This document shows positions 31,048-39,069 of a stretch of DNA of 64,000 nt, piece by piece; within the stretch, counting starts at the first letter, position 1; each line of letters starts with the position of its first letter. This stretch comes from Bacteroidales bacterium. Lineage in GTDB: Bacteria; Bacteroidota; Bacteroidia; Bacteroidales; F082. Made by a program: the position numbers and the translations under genes. Under the pieces are notes generated by a model. That model did not search any database and was not told the DNA's origin. It worked only from the letters and a program-made list of their open reading frames with translations. The stretch covers positions 1 to 64,000 of the forward strand of contig JANQGJ010000034.1 in assembly GCA_028277395.1 (NCBI GenBank), in the 5' to 3' direction.

Positions 31048-31050
31048 AGA

Positions 31051-32223
31051 ATGAAAGATTTTCAAGAACTTATAGATTTCATTAGAAGTATTTATAAAGA
31101 ACCTTCTGATTTTATTCCATTACATGCCCCTGTTTTTAATGGAAATGAAAAGAAGTATATTAATGATTGTATCGAGACTACTCTTGTTTCTAGTGTTGGT
31201 AAGTATGTCGATAGATTTGAAGATATGATTGCAGAATATACAGGAGCTAAAAAGGCAATTGTTACTGTAAACGGAACTAATGCTATTCATTTGGCTTTAT
31301 TGGTAAGTGGAGTTGAATCAGGTGATGAGGTTATTACCCAACCACTCACATTTATTGCAACAGCAAATGCAATAGCATATGCTGGAGCAAAACCGATTTT
31401 TGTTGATGTCGACAGAGATACAATGGGAATGTCACCGGACTCCCTTAGAGAATGGTTAATGGCAAACACAATCAAACAAATCAATAAATCAACAAACCAA
31501 CCTGAAACAATTAGTAAAATAACTAAGAAAAGAATTGCCTCTATAGTTCCAATGCACACTTTCGGTCATCCATGTCGCATAGAGGAGATTGTAGAAATAG
31601 CAAACGAGTTTAATATTCCTGTTATTGAAGATGCTGCTGAGAGTCTAGGAAGCTTTTATAAAGGTCAACATACCGGGACATTTGCAAAATTGGGAGTGTT
31701 AAGTTTTAATGGAAATAAAACAATTACTACTGGTGGCGGTGGTATGATACTAACAAATGATGTTGAGTTGGGAAATCATATTAAGCACTTAACAACACAA
31801 TCTAAGATACCACATACATGGGAGTATGATCATGATAACATAGGATATAACTATCGAATGCCTAATATTAATGCTGCTCTCGGTGTTGCTCAAATGGAGA
31901 ACCTGGATGATTATCTGGAAAACAAACGTCAAACTACAAAGAAATACAAATCGTTTTTAGAAAATACATCTATTCAATTTGTGGATGAACCCCTTGAATC
32001 TAAAGCAAACTTTTGGTTGAATTCTATTCTTCTAAAAGACAGAGACCAAAGAAACGCGTTTTTGCAGTTCTCGAACGATCGATTAGTTATGACTCGTCCA
32101 ATTTGGAAACTAATGAATAAATTGGAAATGTTTAAAAAATGCCAGACAGGAAACCTTTCGAACTCTATATATCTGGAAGACCGAATAGTTAATATACCTA
32201 GCAGTGTAAAAATACAAACATGA
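31051..32223 (+). CDS. legC: PLP-dependent aminotransferase, LegC family
   Basis: 390 residues of the DegT/DnrJ/EryC1/StrS fold. The PLP lysine is Lys223 in SFNGNKTITTGGGG; VTVNGTNAIHLAL and IEDAAESLGSFY are further cofactor-binding segments. LegC enzymes aminate C4 of the 4-keto-6-deoxy-GlcNAc nucleotide. Only 3 bp separate it from the dehydratase, and its stop overlaps the next start (ATGA), so the three act in sequence. The longer N-terminus (DFIRSIY..SDFIPLHAPVFNGNEKKY) is typical for LegC rather than PglE. Confidence 0.88.
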   Translation: MKDFQELIDFIRSIYKEPSDFIPLHAPVFNGNEKKYINDCIETTLVSSVGKYVDRFEDMIAEYTGAKKAIVTVNGTNAIHLALLVSGVESGDEVITQPLTFIATANAIAYAGAKPIFVDVDRDTMGMSPDSLREWLMANTIKQINKSTNQPETISKITKKRIASIVPMHTFGHPCRIEEIVEIANEFNIPVIEDAAESLGSFYKGQHTGTFAKLGVLSFNGNKTITTGGGGMILTNDVELGNHIKHLTTQSKIPHTWEYDHDNIGYNYRMPNINAALGVAQMENLDDYLENKRQTTKKYKSFLENTSIQFVDEPLESKANFWLNSILLKDRDQRNAFLQFSNDRLVMTRPIWKLMNKLEMFKKCQTGNLSNSIYLEDRIVNIPSSVKIQT

Positions 32224-32804
32224 AAAAAGAAATTATATTAATCGGTGGTGGGGGACATTGTAAAGCTTGCATTGATGTAATTGAACAAGATGATAATTAC
32301 ACAATCGTTGGAATTATAGATAAAAAGGAAAAGGTAAACCAATATGTTTTGGATTATAAAATAATTGGCACGGATAATGACCTTGAAGTACTTTCTAAAA
32401 AATACAAATATTTTTTTATTAGCCTTGGACAAACCATATCCGCTGATTTAAGAAAAAAGATGTTTATAAAACTTCTATCTTTAAATGTTGAACTCCCAAG
32501 TATAATTTCTCCTTTTGCATATGTTTCAAAGTATGCAAATATTGGCAAAGGATGTATTATTATGCACAGAGCTATTGTAAATGCAAACGCAAACATTGGG
32601 GATAATTGCATAATAAATAACATGTCATTAATTGAGCATGATGCGATAATTGGAGATCATTGCCATGTATCTACTGCTTCAGTGATTAATGGAGGTGTTA
32701 AGCTAGGAAATGAATCATTTTATGGAAGTGGGGCTATAAGTAGGCAATATATCGAAATCCCAAAAAAAAGTTTTATTAAAGCGAATTCAATAGTTAAATA
32801 CTGA
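32220..32804 (+). CDS. NeuD/PglD-family sugar acetyltransferase
   Basis: 194 residues. The N-terminal half is a small Rossmann-like domain (ILIGGGGHCKACIDVIEQ) and the second half a left-handed beta-helix of hexapeptide repeats (e.g. IGKGCIIMHRAIVNANANIGDNC), with the conserved His in IEHDAIIGDHCHV. Family members transfer acetyl from acetyl-CoA to the 4-amino group of UDP-sugars (PglD, LegH) or O-acetylate sialic acids (NeuD). Its place directly after LegC supports N-acetylation. It could also take another acyl donor given the ACP gene next door. Confidence 0.85.
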   Translation: MKKEIILIGGGGHCKACIDVIEQDDNYTIVGIIDKKEKVNQYVLDYKIIGTDNDLEVLSKKYKYFFISLGQTISADLRKKMFIKLLSLNVELPSIISPFAYVSKYANIGKGCIIMHRAIVNANANIGDNCIINNMSLIEHDAIIGDHCHVSTASVINGGVKLGNESFYGSGAISRQYIEIPKKSFIKANSIVKY

Positions 32805-32823
32805 TGATGAATTGAAATATTAA

Positions 32824-33084
32824 ATGGATTCAATAGTTACAAAATTTAATTTAATATATATGGAAAAAATAACATCAATTATCAACACCATATTAATAAA
32901 TAGAGGAAAACGAGAAATGACTTTAATTAGTTTAGATACTCATTTACGAAATGATATTGGTTTTGACTCTCTTGATTTGGCAGAACTAACAGTTAGAATT
33001 GAAGCTGAATATGATGTTGACATTTTTGAAGAGGGAATTGTAAATACTGTTAAAGAGATATTGGAAAAAATCAACATTGATTAG
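32824..33084 (+). CDS. Acyl carrier protein dedicated to the sugar cluster
   Basis: 86 residues from ATG 32824, or 74 from ATG 32860, which aligns better with ordinary ACP N-termini. The phosphopantetheine site is Ser49 (long numbering) in GFDSLDLAELTVRIEAEY, and helix III follows (DIFEEGIVNTVKEILEKI). Acidic overall. It carries acyl groups as 4'-phosphopantetheine thioesters. It is not in a fatty-acid cluster: NeuD precedes it and an adenylate-forming ligase begins 2 bp after its stop, so it most probably receives an acyl group from that ligase. Confidence 0.88.
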   Translation: MDSIVTKFNLIYMEKITSIINTILINRGKREMTLISLDTHLRNDIGFDSLDLAELTVRIEAEYDVDIFEEGIVNTVKEILEKINID

Positions 33085-33086
33085 TT

Positions 33087-34322
33087 ATGAGTTTATTTTA
33101 TGCTGATTTATCTATTGAAATGCAAGTTACTTGGAGTGTTTTAATAAAGGATTTAAAGAAGACTTCAAGTTACAATCCATATTGTTATCATCCTGATTTT
33201 TATTTAATTTATAAGCATATCATATTATCATTAATCTTAAATGAAAAAATTATTTTGTTAGACAATGACTTCACTATTGAAGAAATTGAAAAATTAACAG
33301 GTTATAAAGAATTCACACACTTTTCTAAACCTATTGATTTATGTGGCCTTGATAATTTAAAATCTAAAGAGGATTTTAAGAATATAGTGAATAAAGTAGA
33401 TGAAAATTGGAAGATTACTTTATATACATCTGGGACCACTGGTTTACCCAAAAAAGTTGAACATTCTTTTGAAACAATATCTCGATTTGTAAAAAGTTCA
33501 AATAAAAATAAAGAAAATGTTTGGGGATTTGCATATAATCCTACACACATGGCTGGTATTCAAGTGTTTTTTCAGGCTTTTTTAAACGGGAATAAGTTAG
33601 TCAGGCTATTTGGTTTATCAAAATATGCTATTTTCGATTCTATTAAAAATTATTGCATAACACATATTTCAGCTACACCAACTTTTTATCGATTACTACT
33701 TCCAACTGATGAGAAATTTTCACATGTAGAGCGTATTACTTCTGGAGGTGAAAAGTTTGATGAAGTTACAATGGATCAATTAAAAATTTTGTTTCCGAAT
33801 GCTAAATTCACTAATGTATATGCTTCTACAGAGATTGGAACGTTGTTTGCTTCATACAGCAATATTTTTTTAATTAAACAGGAATTAGAAGGATTAGTAA
33901 AAATTCAGAACAACGAGTTAATGGTTCATAAAAGTTTAATGGGAAACATAGAAACTTTTGAAGCTGATTGGTATAGTACAGGTGATTTAGTAGAGATTAC
34001 TTCAGAACTTCCGTTAAGATTTAGATTCATTACTCGAAAAAGTGAAATGATAAATGTGGGGGGATATAAAGTTAATCCTGAAGAAGTTGAAGAAGCAATA
34101 TTCGCTATCAACGGTGTTAAAAACGTGAGAGTCTATTCGAAAAAAAACTCTATCTTAGGAAACATAATTTGTTGTGAGATTGTTAAGAATAATGAAGATA
34201 TAAATGAAACATTAATTCGATCTCATTTACAAACAAAACTTCAGGAGTTTAAGATACCAAGAATGATCAAATTTGTTAAAGAAATAATAATAACAAGGTC
34301 TGGGAAAATTAAAAGAGATTAA
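33087..34322 (+). CDS. Short acyl-adenylate-forming ligase (AMP-binding, probable acyl-ACP ligase)
   Basis: 411 residues, about 100 shorter than typical acyl-CoA synthetases, mainly at the N-terminus. Core motifs are present: TLYTSGTTGLPKKV (111-124), the YASTE segment, YSTGD, RKSEMINVGGYKVNPEEVE and the terminal SGKIKRD, whose Lys407 is the expected catalytic residue for adenylation. The enzyme would activate a carboxylic acid with ATP and load it on a thiol. The ACP gene 2 bp upstream is the obvious acceptor. The acid itself cannot be deduced. Lies inside the nonulosonate genes, not among lipid genes. Confidence 0.85.
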   Translation: MSLFYADLSIEMQVTWSVLIKDLKKTSSYNPYCYHPDFYLIYKHIILSLILNEKIILLDNDFTIEEIEKLTGYKEFTHFSKPIDLCGLDNLKSKEDFKNIVNKVDENWKITLYTSGTTGLPKKVEHSFETISRFVKSSNKNKENVWGFAYNPTHMAGIQVFFQAFLNGNKLVRLFGLSKYAIFDSIKNYCITHISATPTFYRLLLPTDEKFSHVERITSGGEKFDEVTMDQLKILFPNAKFTNVYASTEIGTLFASYSNIFLIKQELEGLVKIQNNELMVHKSLMGNIETFEADWYSTGDLVEITSELPLRFRFITRKSEMINVGGYKVNPEEVEEAIFAINGVKNVRVYSKKNSILGNIICCEIVKNNEDINETLIRSHLQTKLQEFKIPRMIKFVKEIIITRSGKIKRD

Positions 34323-34323
34323 A

Positions 34324-35046
34324 ATGAATATATTAATTACTGGGGTTTCAAAAGGCTTAGGTTTATCTATAACAGAAAAACTTTTAAAGGAGGGTTATAC
34401 TGTTTTTGGAATTAGTAGAAGAAGGACAAAAGAACTTGAGAACCTTATTTCATTATATCCAGAAAAGCTGAATTGGATATCATATGATTTGGCAGACAAC
34501 CAAAATATACGAGATGCTATTTTCAAAAACTGGATTGGATTAAAAACGCCTATAAATAGTTTCATTAATAATGCTGCCATTGCATATGATGATATCGTTA
34601 CAAATCTCAATCTTACTTCACTTGAGAATATGTACAAAGCTAATGTTTTCAGCCCAATGATAATAACTAAGTTTGTTTTACGGCAAATGCTATTGCATCA
34701 TATTCAAGGTTCAATAATTCATATGTCCTCAATTAGTGTCCATACGGGTTATAAGGGATTGTCTATGTATGCGTCAACAAAAGGTGCTTTGGAGGCTTTT
34801 TCTAAAAACACTGCAAGGGAGTGGGGCGAAAGGGGAATAAGAAGCAATTGTATAGTTGCTGGTTTTATGGAAACGGAAATGAGTTCGTCATTGAATCAAG
34901 ATCAAAAAAATCGTATTTATAATAGAACATCACTTAAAAAAGCAACAGAAGTAAGTTCAGTGACCAATACTGTTCAATTTCTTCTGTCTAATAAGTCGAA
35001 TTCTATTACTGGTCAAAATATTCATGTAGATAGTGGTACAATTTAA
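34324..35046 (+). CDS. FabG-like short-chain dehydrogenase/reductase
   Basis: 240 residues, classical SDR. GVSKGLG (7-13) binds the dinucleotide; INNAA (81-85), SSIS (135-138) and Tyr149-x-x-x-Lys153 in MYASTKG are the catalytic elements. The Arg cluster SRRRTK after strand 2 favours NADP(H). Closest in type to 3-oxoacyl-ACP reductases. It starts 1 bp after the ligase stop, so reduction of an ACP-bound 3-oxoacyl group to a hydroxyacyl group is a reasonable inference; direct reduction of a keto-sugar is the alternative. Confidence 0.82.
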   Translation: MNILITGVSKGLGLSITEKLLKEGYTVFGISRRRTKELENLISLYPEKLNWISYDLADNQNIRDAIFKNWIGLKTPINSFINNAAIAYDDIVTNLNLTSLENMYKANVFSPMIITKFVLRQMLLHHIQGSIIHMSSISVHTGYKGLSMYASTKGALEAFSKNTAREWGERGIRSNCIVAGFMETEMSSSLNQDQKNRIYNRTSLKKATEVSSVTNTVQFLLSNKSNSITGQNIHVDSGTI

Positions 35047-35054
35047 TTAGTATT

Positions 35055-35723
35055 ATGAAGAAAGTAGTATTTATAACTGTCCACCCAGATGATGAGACTC
35101 TATCTATGGGAGGAACGATATTAAAACATAAAGCCACTGGTGATCAAATATACTGGCTAATTTTAACAAATATTTCTGTTGAAAATGGATGGGGAGAAAG
35201 AGTTGTTGTTAAACGTCAAAAGGAAATTCAAGAGGTTTGTAAAAGATATAAATTCAATAAGAGCTTTAATTTAAATCTACCAACTGCTAAACTTGATACT
35301 ATCCCAATGGAAGATATCATTCAAAAGATTTCTAGAGTTTTCATTAAAATTCAACCAAATATTATTTACCTACCAAATCGAAGCGATGTTCATACTGATC
35401 ATCAGGTTGCTTTTCAATCAGCATTTAGCTGTACAAAAAACTTTAGATACCCCAGTGTAGAAGCTATATATATGGGTGAAACATTATCGGAAACAGAATT
35501 TGCACCATCTTTAGCTGAATATTCTTTTATTCCAAATTATTTCGTAGACATATCTGATTATATGGGTGAAAAATTGTCTATTATGAAGTTATATGACTCT
35601 GAAGTTATGGAAGGCAGTCTCCCAAGAAGTTTAAACTCTATTCAAGCACTAAATAGATATCGGGGGAGTAGAATAAATGTTCCATTTGCAGAAGCTTTTC
35701 AATGTTTATTTAAAATGTGGTAG
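35055..35723 (+). CDS. PIG-L family N-deacetylase
   Basis: 222 residues. The zinc-site motifs of the LmbE/PIG-L family are clear: HPDDE at 10-14 and DVHTDH at 111-116 (His113, His116). The family removes N-acetyl groups from GlcNAc-containing substrates or bacillithiol-type precursors using Zn2+. No signal peptide, so it is cytosolic and should act on a nucleotide sugar or free sugar. Between an ACP-acylation module and a GNAT protein, it probably frees an amine for re-acylation. Confidence 0.87.
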   Translation: MKKVVFITVHPDDETLSMGGTILKHKATGDQIYWLILTNISVENGWGERVVVKRQKEIQEVCKRYKFNKSFNLNLPTAKLDTIPMEDIIQKISRVFIKIQPNIIYLPNRSDVHTDHQVAFQSAFSCTKNFRYPSVEAIYMGETLSETEFAPSLAEYSFIPNYFVDISDYMGEKLSIMKLYDSEVMEGSLPRSLNSIQALNRYRGSRINVPFAEAFQCLFKMW

Positions 35724-35726
35724 AAA

Positions 35727-36515
35727 ATGAAAATCCGAAAATTTGTACCTAAAGATTTTATAACTATCAAAAGACTATATAGTCAACTTTTAAATTTTGA
35801 AGTAACTAAGCAGATTTATGATTTTAATTATTTCAATAAAGACTTAAATGACTATACTTCACTCGTTGTGGATATTGATAACAAAGTTGTAGGTCATAAT
35901 GCTCTTATTATAAATGAATACAAAATTGCTAATAAAAAAACTAGAATTGGATTATCATCTGGAGGTATGTTGATCCCAGAATTTGGTGGCTTATTTTATC
36001 AGCTTTTAAAGAAGTGTTTTACCTGCCATGAGGTTGACTTCATTATAGCTTTTCCAAACAATAATTCATTAGGATTTTTTGAAAAAATATTAAAATTTAA
36101 TGTACTTAAAGATAATTACTTCGTACTAAATAAAGATAATTATTATCCTAATATAGCTAGTGTCTCTCAAAATTTGATACACAGACCTAAAAGTTTTATT
36201 AGTAAAAGAATATTTCAACACCCTTATTATAAATATAAAGAATTTAAAACAAAAGATAATCATGTGATATATAAAATATATAACAAAACTTCTATTGATA
36301 TTCTATATGTTGAAAATTTTGGTGTCTCTTTTACTGATTTCATTAGATACATTCTTTCTAAATATAACAAAATAAATATCGTTCATTGGGATGTTGAGTA
36401 TATGAATAGTTTGGGATTTAAGACTCACGTAAATAATGCTTTTGTATATAAAAATATGAATAACATTAAAGTAGATTTTTTCCAACCTCAAATGATTGAT
36501 TCTGATGTATTTTGA
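35727..36515 (+). CDS. GNAT-like N-acyltransferase, two-domain
   Basis: 262 residues. The first ~135 follow the GNAT order: IRKFVPKDFITIKRLY (strand 1/helix 1), VVDIDNKVVGHNALI (strands 2-3), a weak acyl-donor loop in MLIPEFGGLFYQLL where the usual R-x-x-G-x-G/A is degenerate, and FPNNNSLGFFEKILKF (strand 5/helix 4). Residues ~140-262 form a second GNAT-like or unassigned domain. It overlaps the next gene by about 11 bp. Candidate for transferring an acyl group from the ACP to an amino sugar; this is inferred from position only. Confidence 0.6.
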   Translation: MKIRKFVPKDFITIKRLYSQLLNFEVTKQIYDFNYFNKDLNDYTSLVVDIDNKVVGHNALIINEYKIANKKTRIGLSSGGMLIPEFGGLFYQLLKKCFTCHEVDFIIAFPNNNSLGFFEKILKFNVLKDNYFVLNKDNYYPNIASVSQNLIHRPKSFISKRIFQHPYYKYKEFKTKDNHVIYKIYNKTSIDILYVENFGVSFTDFIRYILSKYNKINIVHWDVEYMNSLGFKTHVNNAFVYKNMNNIKVDFFQPQMIDSDVF

Positions 36516-37350
36516 TGACAAAAGGAATATTACAATTGCTCTGGTCTATTATAATGAAGTTGACAAATATTTTGATCAATCATTTTATTCTGCTGTAAAT
36601 CAAATTGTTGTTGAATTCAAAATTAACATATATCTTGATGATTATAAAGATTTTGGTTATTTAAAAAAGTATCAAAATTTAAATTTGATTACTGTTCCAA
36701 ATCATATTAAAGGTCATCCTTCTTTAATTCGAGAATTCATTATCAAAGATGTAAATACAGATTACATTGCATTTTGGGATTCTGATGACATTTATTCACC
36801 TGAAAGATTATATAACCAGTATCAGCTTCTAATAGAAAATGACCTAGATTTTTGTTTTGCGGATTTTAAGTTTTTTTCTAAGGATGAAATATATAAGGAG
36901 AGTTTTTTTGAACAAATTGGAATAAATAAAAGAGATATTTCAATAATAGATGAAAACTATGTGGGATTGGGAATATGTTTGTTCAAAACTTCGGCAATTA
37001 AAAAACTACTTCCTATTCCTAATATCGTAATACTTGATTGGTGGATAGGAATAAAGGCTCATTTAAATGGACTGAAAATGGGTAAATGCAACAAAGTCCT
37101 TGGATATTATCGTATTCATATCAATTCATTCAGTCAAATGTATGAAAATATTGACATAGGTGCAATTATGGAGGAGATTAATAGAAAAATAATTTTATAT
37201 AAACATTTTGATTCTTATGATGAAATTAAACCTAGGCTTATGAAGTACGAAAGGTTTAAAAACCTCAGTCAAGTTGAATTAGATATTTTTATTAAAAAAT
37301 TTAAACAAAAAAAATTTAGAAATATTTGGGGAGGGTTAACAAATGAATAA
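36505..37350 (+). CDS. Glycosyltransferase family 2
   Basis: 281 residues from ATG 36505; a TTG at 36496 is the other option. GT-A fold: ITIALVYYNE at the N-terminus, an acidic DSDD metal site in IAFWDSDDIYSPERL, and a later LDWWIGIKAHLNG with an YYRIHINSFS segment typical of GT2 enzymes. Uses a nucleotide sugar to extend the lipid-linked repeat unit on the cytosolic face. It lies inside the nonulosonate gene run, overlapping both neighbours, which links it to the same repeat unit. Confidence 0.82.
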   Translation: MYFDDKRNITIALVYYNEVDKYFDQSFYSAVNQIVVEFKINIYLDDYKDFGYLKKYQNLNLITVPNHIKGHPSLIREFIIKDVNTDYIAFWDSDDIYSPERLYNQYQLLIENDLDFCFADFKFFSKDEIYKESFFEQIGINKRDISIIDENYVGLGICLFKTSAIKKLLPIPNIVILDWWIGIKAHLNGLKMGKCNKVLGYYRIHINSFSQMYENIDIGAIMEEINRKIILYKHFDSYDEIKPRLMKYERFKNLSQVELDIFIKKFKQKKFRNIWGGLTNE

Positions 37351-38389
37351 AAAACCATACATTATTGCTGAGATAGGAGCCAATTTTAATGGAGATTTAG
37401 AGCTTGCAAAACATCTTATTGATAAGGCTAAAGAGGTTGGGTGTGATGCTGTAAAATTTCAATTATGGCAAAAAGATGAATTAATAAATAATGATTTAAT
37501 TAAAGACTTAGATTCTGGTAAAGTAAGAATTGAGAATATTGATAAATGGGAAACCAAAGAGTTTGGATTACTAAATCTGAAGCAGCAGATTGAAAGATAT
37601 GTTTTGACCTATGATCAACATAAAGAGCTTTTTAAGTATGCTAAGGAAAAACAAATTGATATATCATCAACACCAATTAATAAATTTGGCGCAGATTTTT
37701 TAGTTGATATAGGAGCTGATTTCATGAAAATTTCCTCTATGGATATCAACAATTTAGAATTAATAGAATATGTCGTTAATAAAGGTTTACCAACATATAT
37801 ATCACTTGGTTTAGCTACTATATCTGAAATAGAAAGTGTAATTATGATAATACCTGAGAGGTACAAAGAAAATGTATACTTCTTACATTGTGTTTCATTG
37901 TACCCTCCTGAAGATGAGATTATAAACCTTAATTTTATTAATACAATAAGAAATACATTCAATGTTAAAGTGGGTTATTCTGATCATTCGATTGGTTATG
38001 AAATACCACTTGCAGCTGTAGCACTTGGAGCTGAAGTGATTGAAAAGCATTTTACATTAGACAAAGATATGCCTGGTTGGGATCATAAGGTATCTGCTAA
38101 CCCTGAAGAAATGGAAATTATCTGTAAAGGTAGTATTAGAATAACTACGTCCTTAGGCAATGGTGTTAAAAAACTTTCTTATGAAGAGAATCTAAAAAAA
38201 GATAAATTTAGAAGATCTTTTGTTGCATTTAGGAGCCTTCCAAAAGGACATGAAATTTGTGAAGATGATATAATGTTAAAAAGACCTGGTACCGGAATTT
38301 CTCCAGATGAAAAGAAGTATTTAATTGGCAGAAAGACTAATAATTATATTGAAATGGATAAAGTAATTAACTGGACAGATTTAGTTTAA
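37343..38389 (+). CDS. neuB: Nonulosonic acid synthase (NeuB/LegI family)
   Basis: 348 residues. NeuB barrel with PYIIAEIGANFNGDLELA, DAVKFQLWQ, SSTPINKFGADFL, GYSDHSIG and EKHFTLDKDMPGWDHKVS, then a C-terminal SAF/antifreeze-like domain (~290-348). The enzyme condenses PEP with a six-carbon N-acyl mannosamine-type sugar to give the nine-carbon acid. Whether the acceptor is ManNAc or a 2,4-diamino-6-deoxy sugar is not decided by the motifs; the upstream LegC-type genes favour the latter. Overlaps the GT2 gene by 8 bp. Confidence 0.92.
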   Translation: MNKKPYIIAEIGANFNGDLELAKHLIDKAKEVGCDAVKFQLWQKDELINNDLIKDLDSGKVRIENIDKWETKEFGLLNLKQQIERYVLTYDQHKELFKYAKEKQIDISSTPINKFGADFLVDIGADFMKISSMDINNLELIEYVVNKGLPTYISLGLATISEIESVIMIIPERYKENVYFLHCVSLYPPEDEIINLNFINTIRNTFNVKVGYSDHSIGYEIPLAAVALGAEVIEKHFTLDKDMPGWDHKVSANPEEMEIICKGSIRITTSLGNGVKKLSYEENLKKDKFRRSFVAFRSLPKGHEICEDDIMLKRPGTGISPDEKKYLIGRKTNNYIEMDKVINWTDLV

Positions 38390-38390
38390 T

Positions 38391-39068
38391 ATGTTAGCGA
38401 TAATTCCAGCTAGAGTGGGGTCAAAAGGATTACCAGGAAAGAACTTAAAGATGCTAATTGATAAACCATTGATAGCTTATTCGATAGAAGCAGCTCTCAG
38501 GTCTAAGCATGTTAGTAAAGTTATTGTTTCAACAGATTCAGAAGATATAGCTGATGTTGCGACCAAATATGGAGCTATTATACCTTTTTTGCGACCAAAA
38601 TATTTAGCTACTGACAATGCTTTAGCTATTGATAATTATATTTTTACAATAGAAATGTTAGGAAATGGTTGCAATACACAAATAAATGAATTTGCTGTTC
38701 TTCAACCAACATCCCCTCTACGAACTTTCAATGATATAGATAATGCAATTGACTTGTTTTGGGCCAAAAATGCTGATTCTGTGATTTCTTATACTAAAGA
38801 AGATCATCCAATTAAATGGCATAAGTTTATTAACAGTGACCTTTCTTTTAAAAATATTTTTGATGACGGCTTAACAAATAGACAAGATTATAAGCAATCT
38901 TATTATCCAAATGGCGCCATATTTATTTTCAAAACTAAACTTATAAAGAAAAGAAAGTATTATTCTGAAAATTCATTTGCGTACAAAATGCCCAAGGAAA
39001 GATCAATTGATATTGATACAATTGATGATTTTGAGTATGCAGAATATTTAATGTTAAAAAACAGTTAG
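38391..39068 (+). CDS. neuA: CMP-nonulosonic acid cytidylyltransferase (NeuA/LegF family)
   Basis: 225 residues. N-terminal AIIPARVGSKGLPGKNLK is the CTP-binding signature; VIVSTDSEDIADVA and VLQPTSPLRTFNDIDNAI are further family motifs, and the C-terminal SIDIDTIDDFEYAEYL segment supplies acidic metal ligands. Activates the nine-carbon acid as CMP-sugar for a transferase. Starts 1 bp after the neuB stop. Confidence 0.92.
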   Translation: MLAIIPARVGSKGLPGKNLKMLIDKPLIAYSIEAALRSKHVSKVIVSTDSEDIADVATKYGAIIPFLRPKYLATDNALAIDNYIFTIEMLGNGCNTQINEFAVLQPTSPLRTFNDIDNAIDLFWAKNADSVISYTKEDHPIKWHKFINSDLSFKNIFDDGLTNRQDYKQSYYPNGAIFIFKTKLIKKRKYYSENSFAYKMPKERSIDIDTIDDFEYAEYLMLKNS

Positions 39069-39069
39069 A

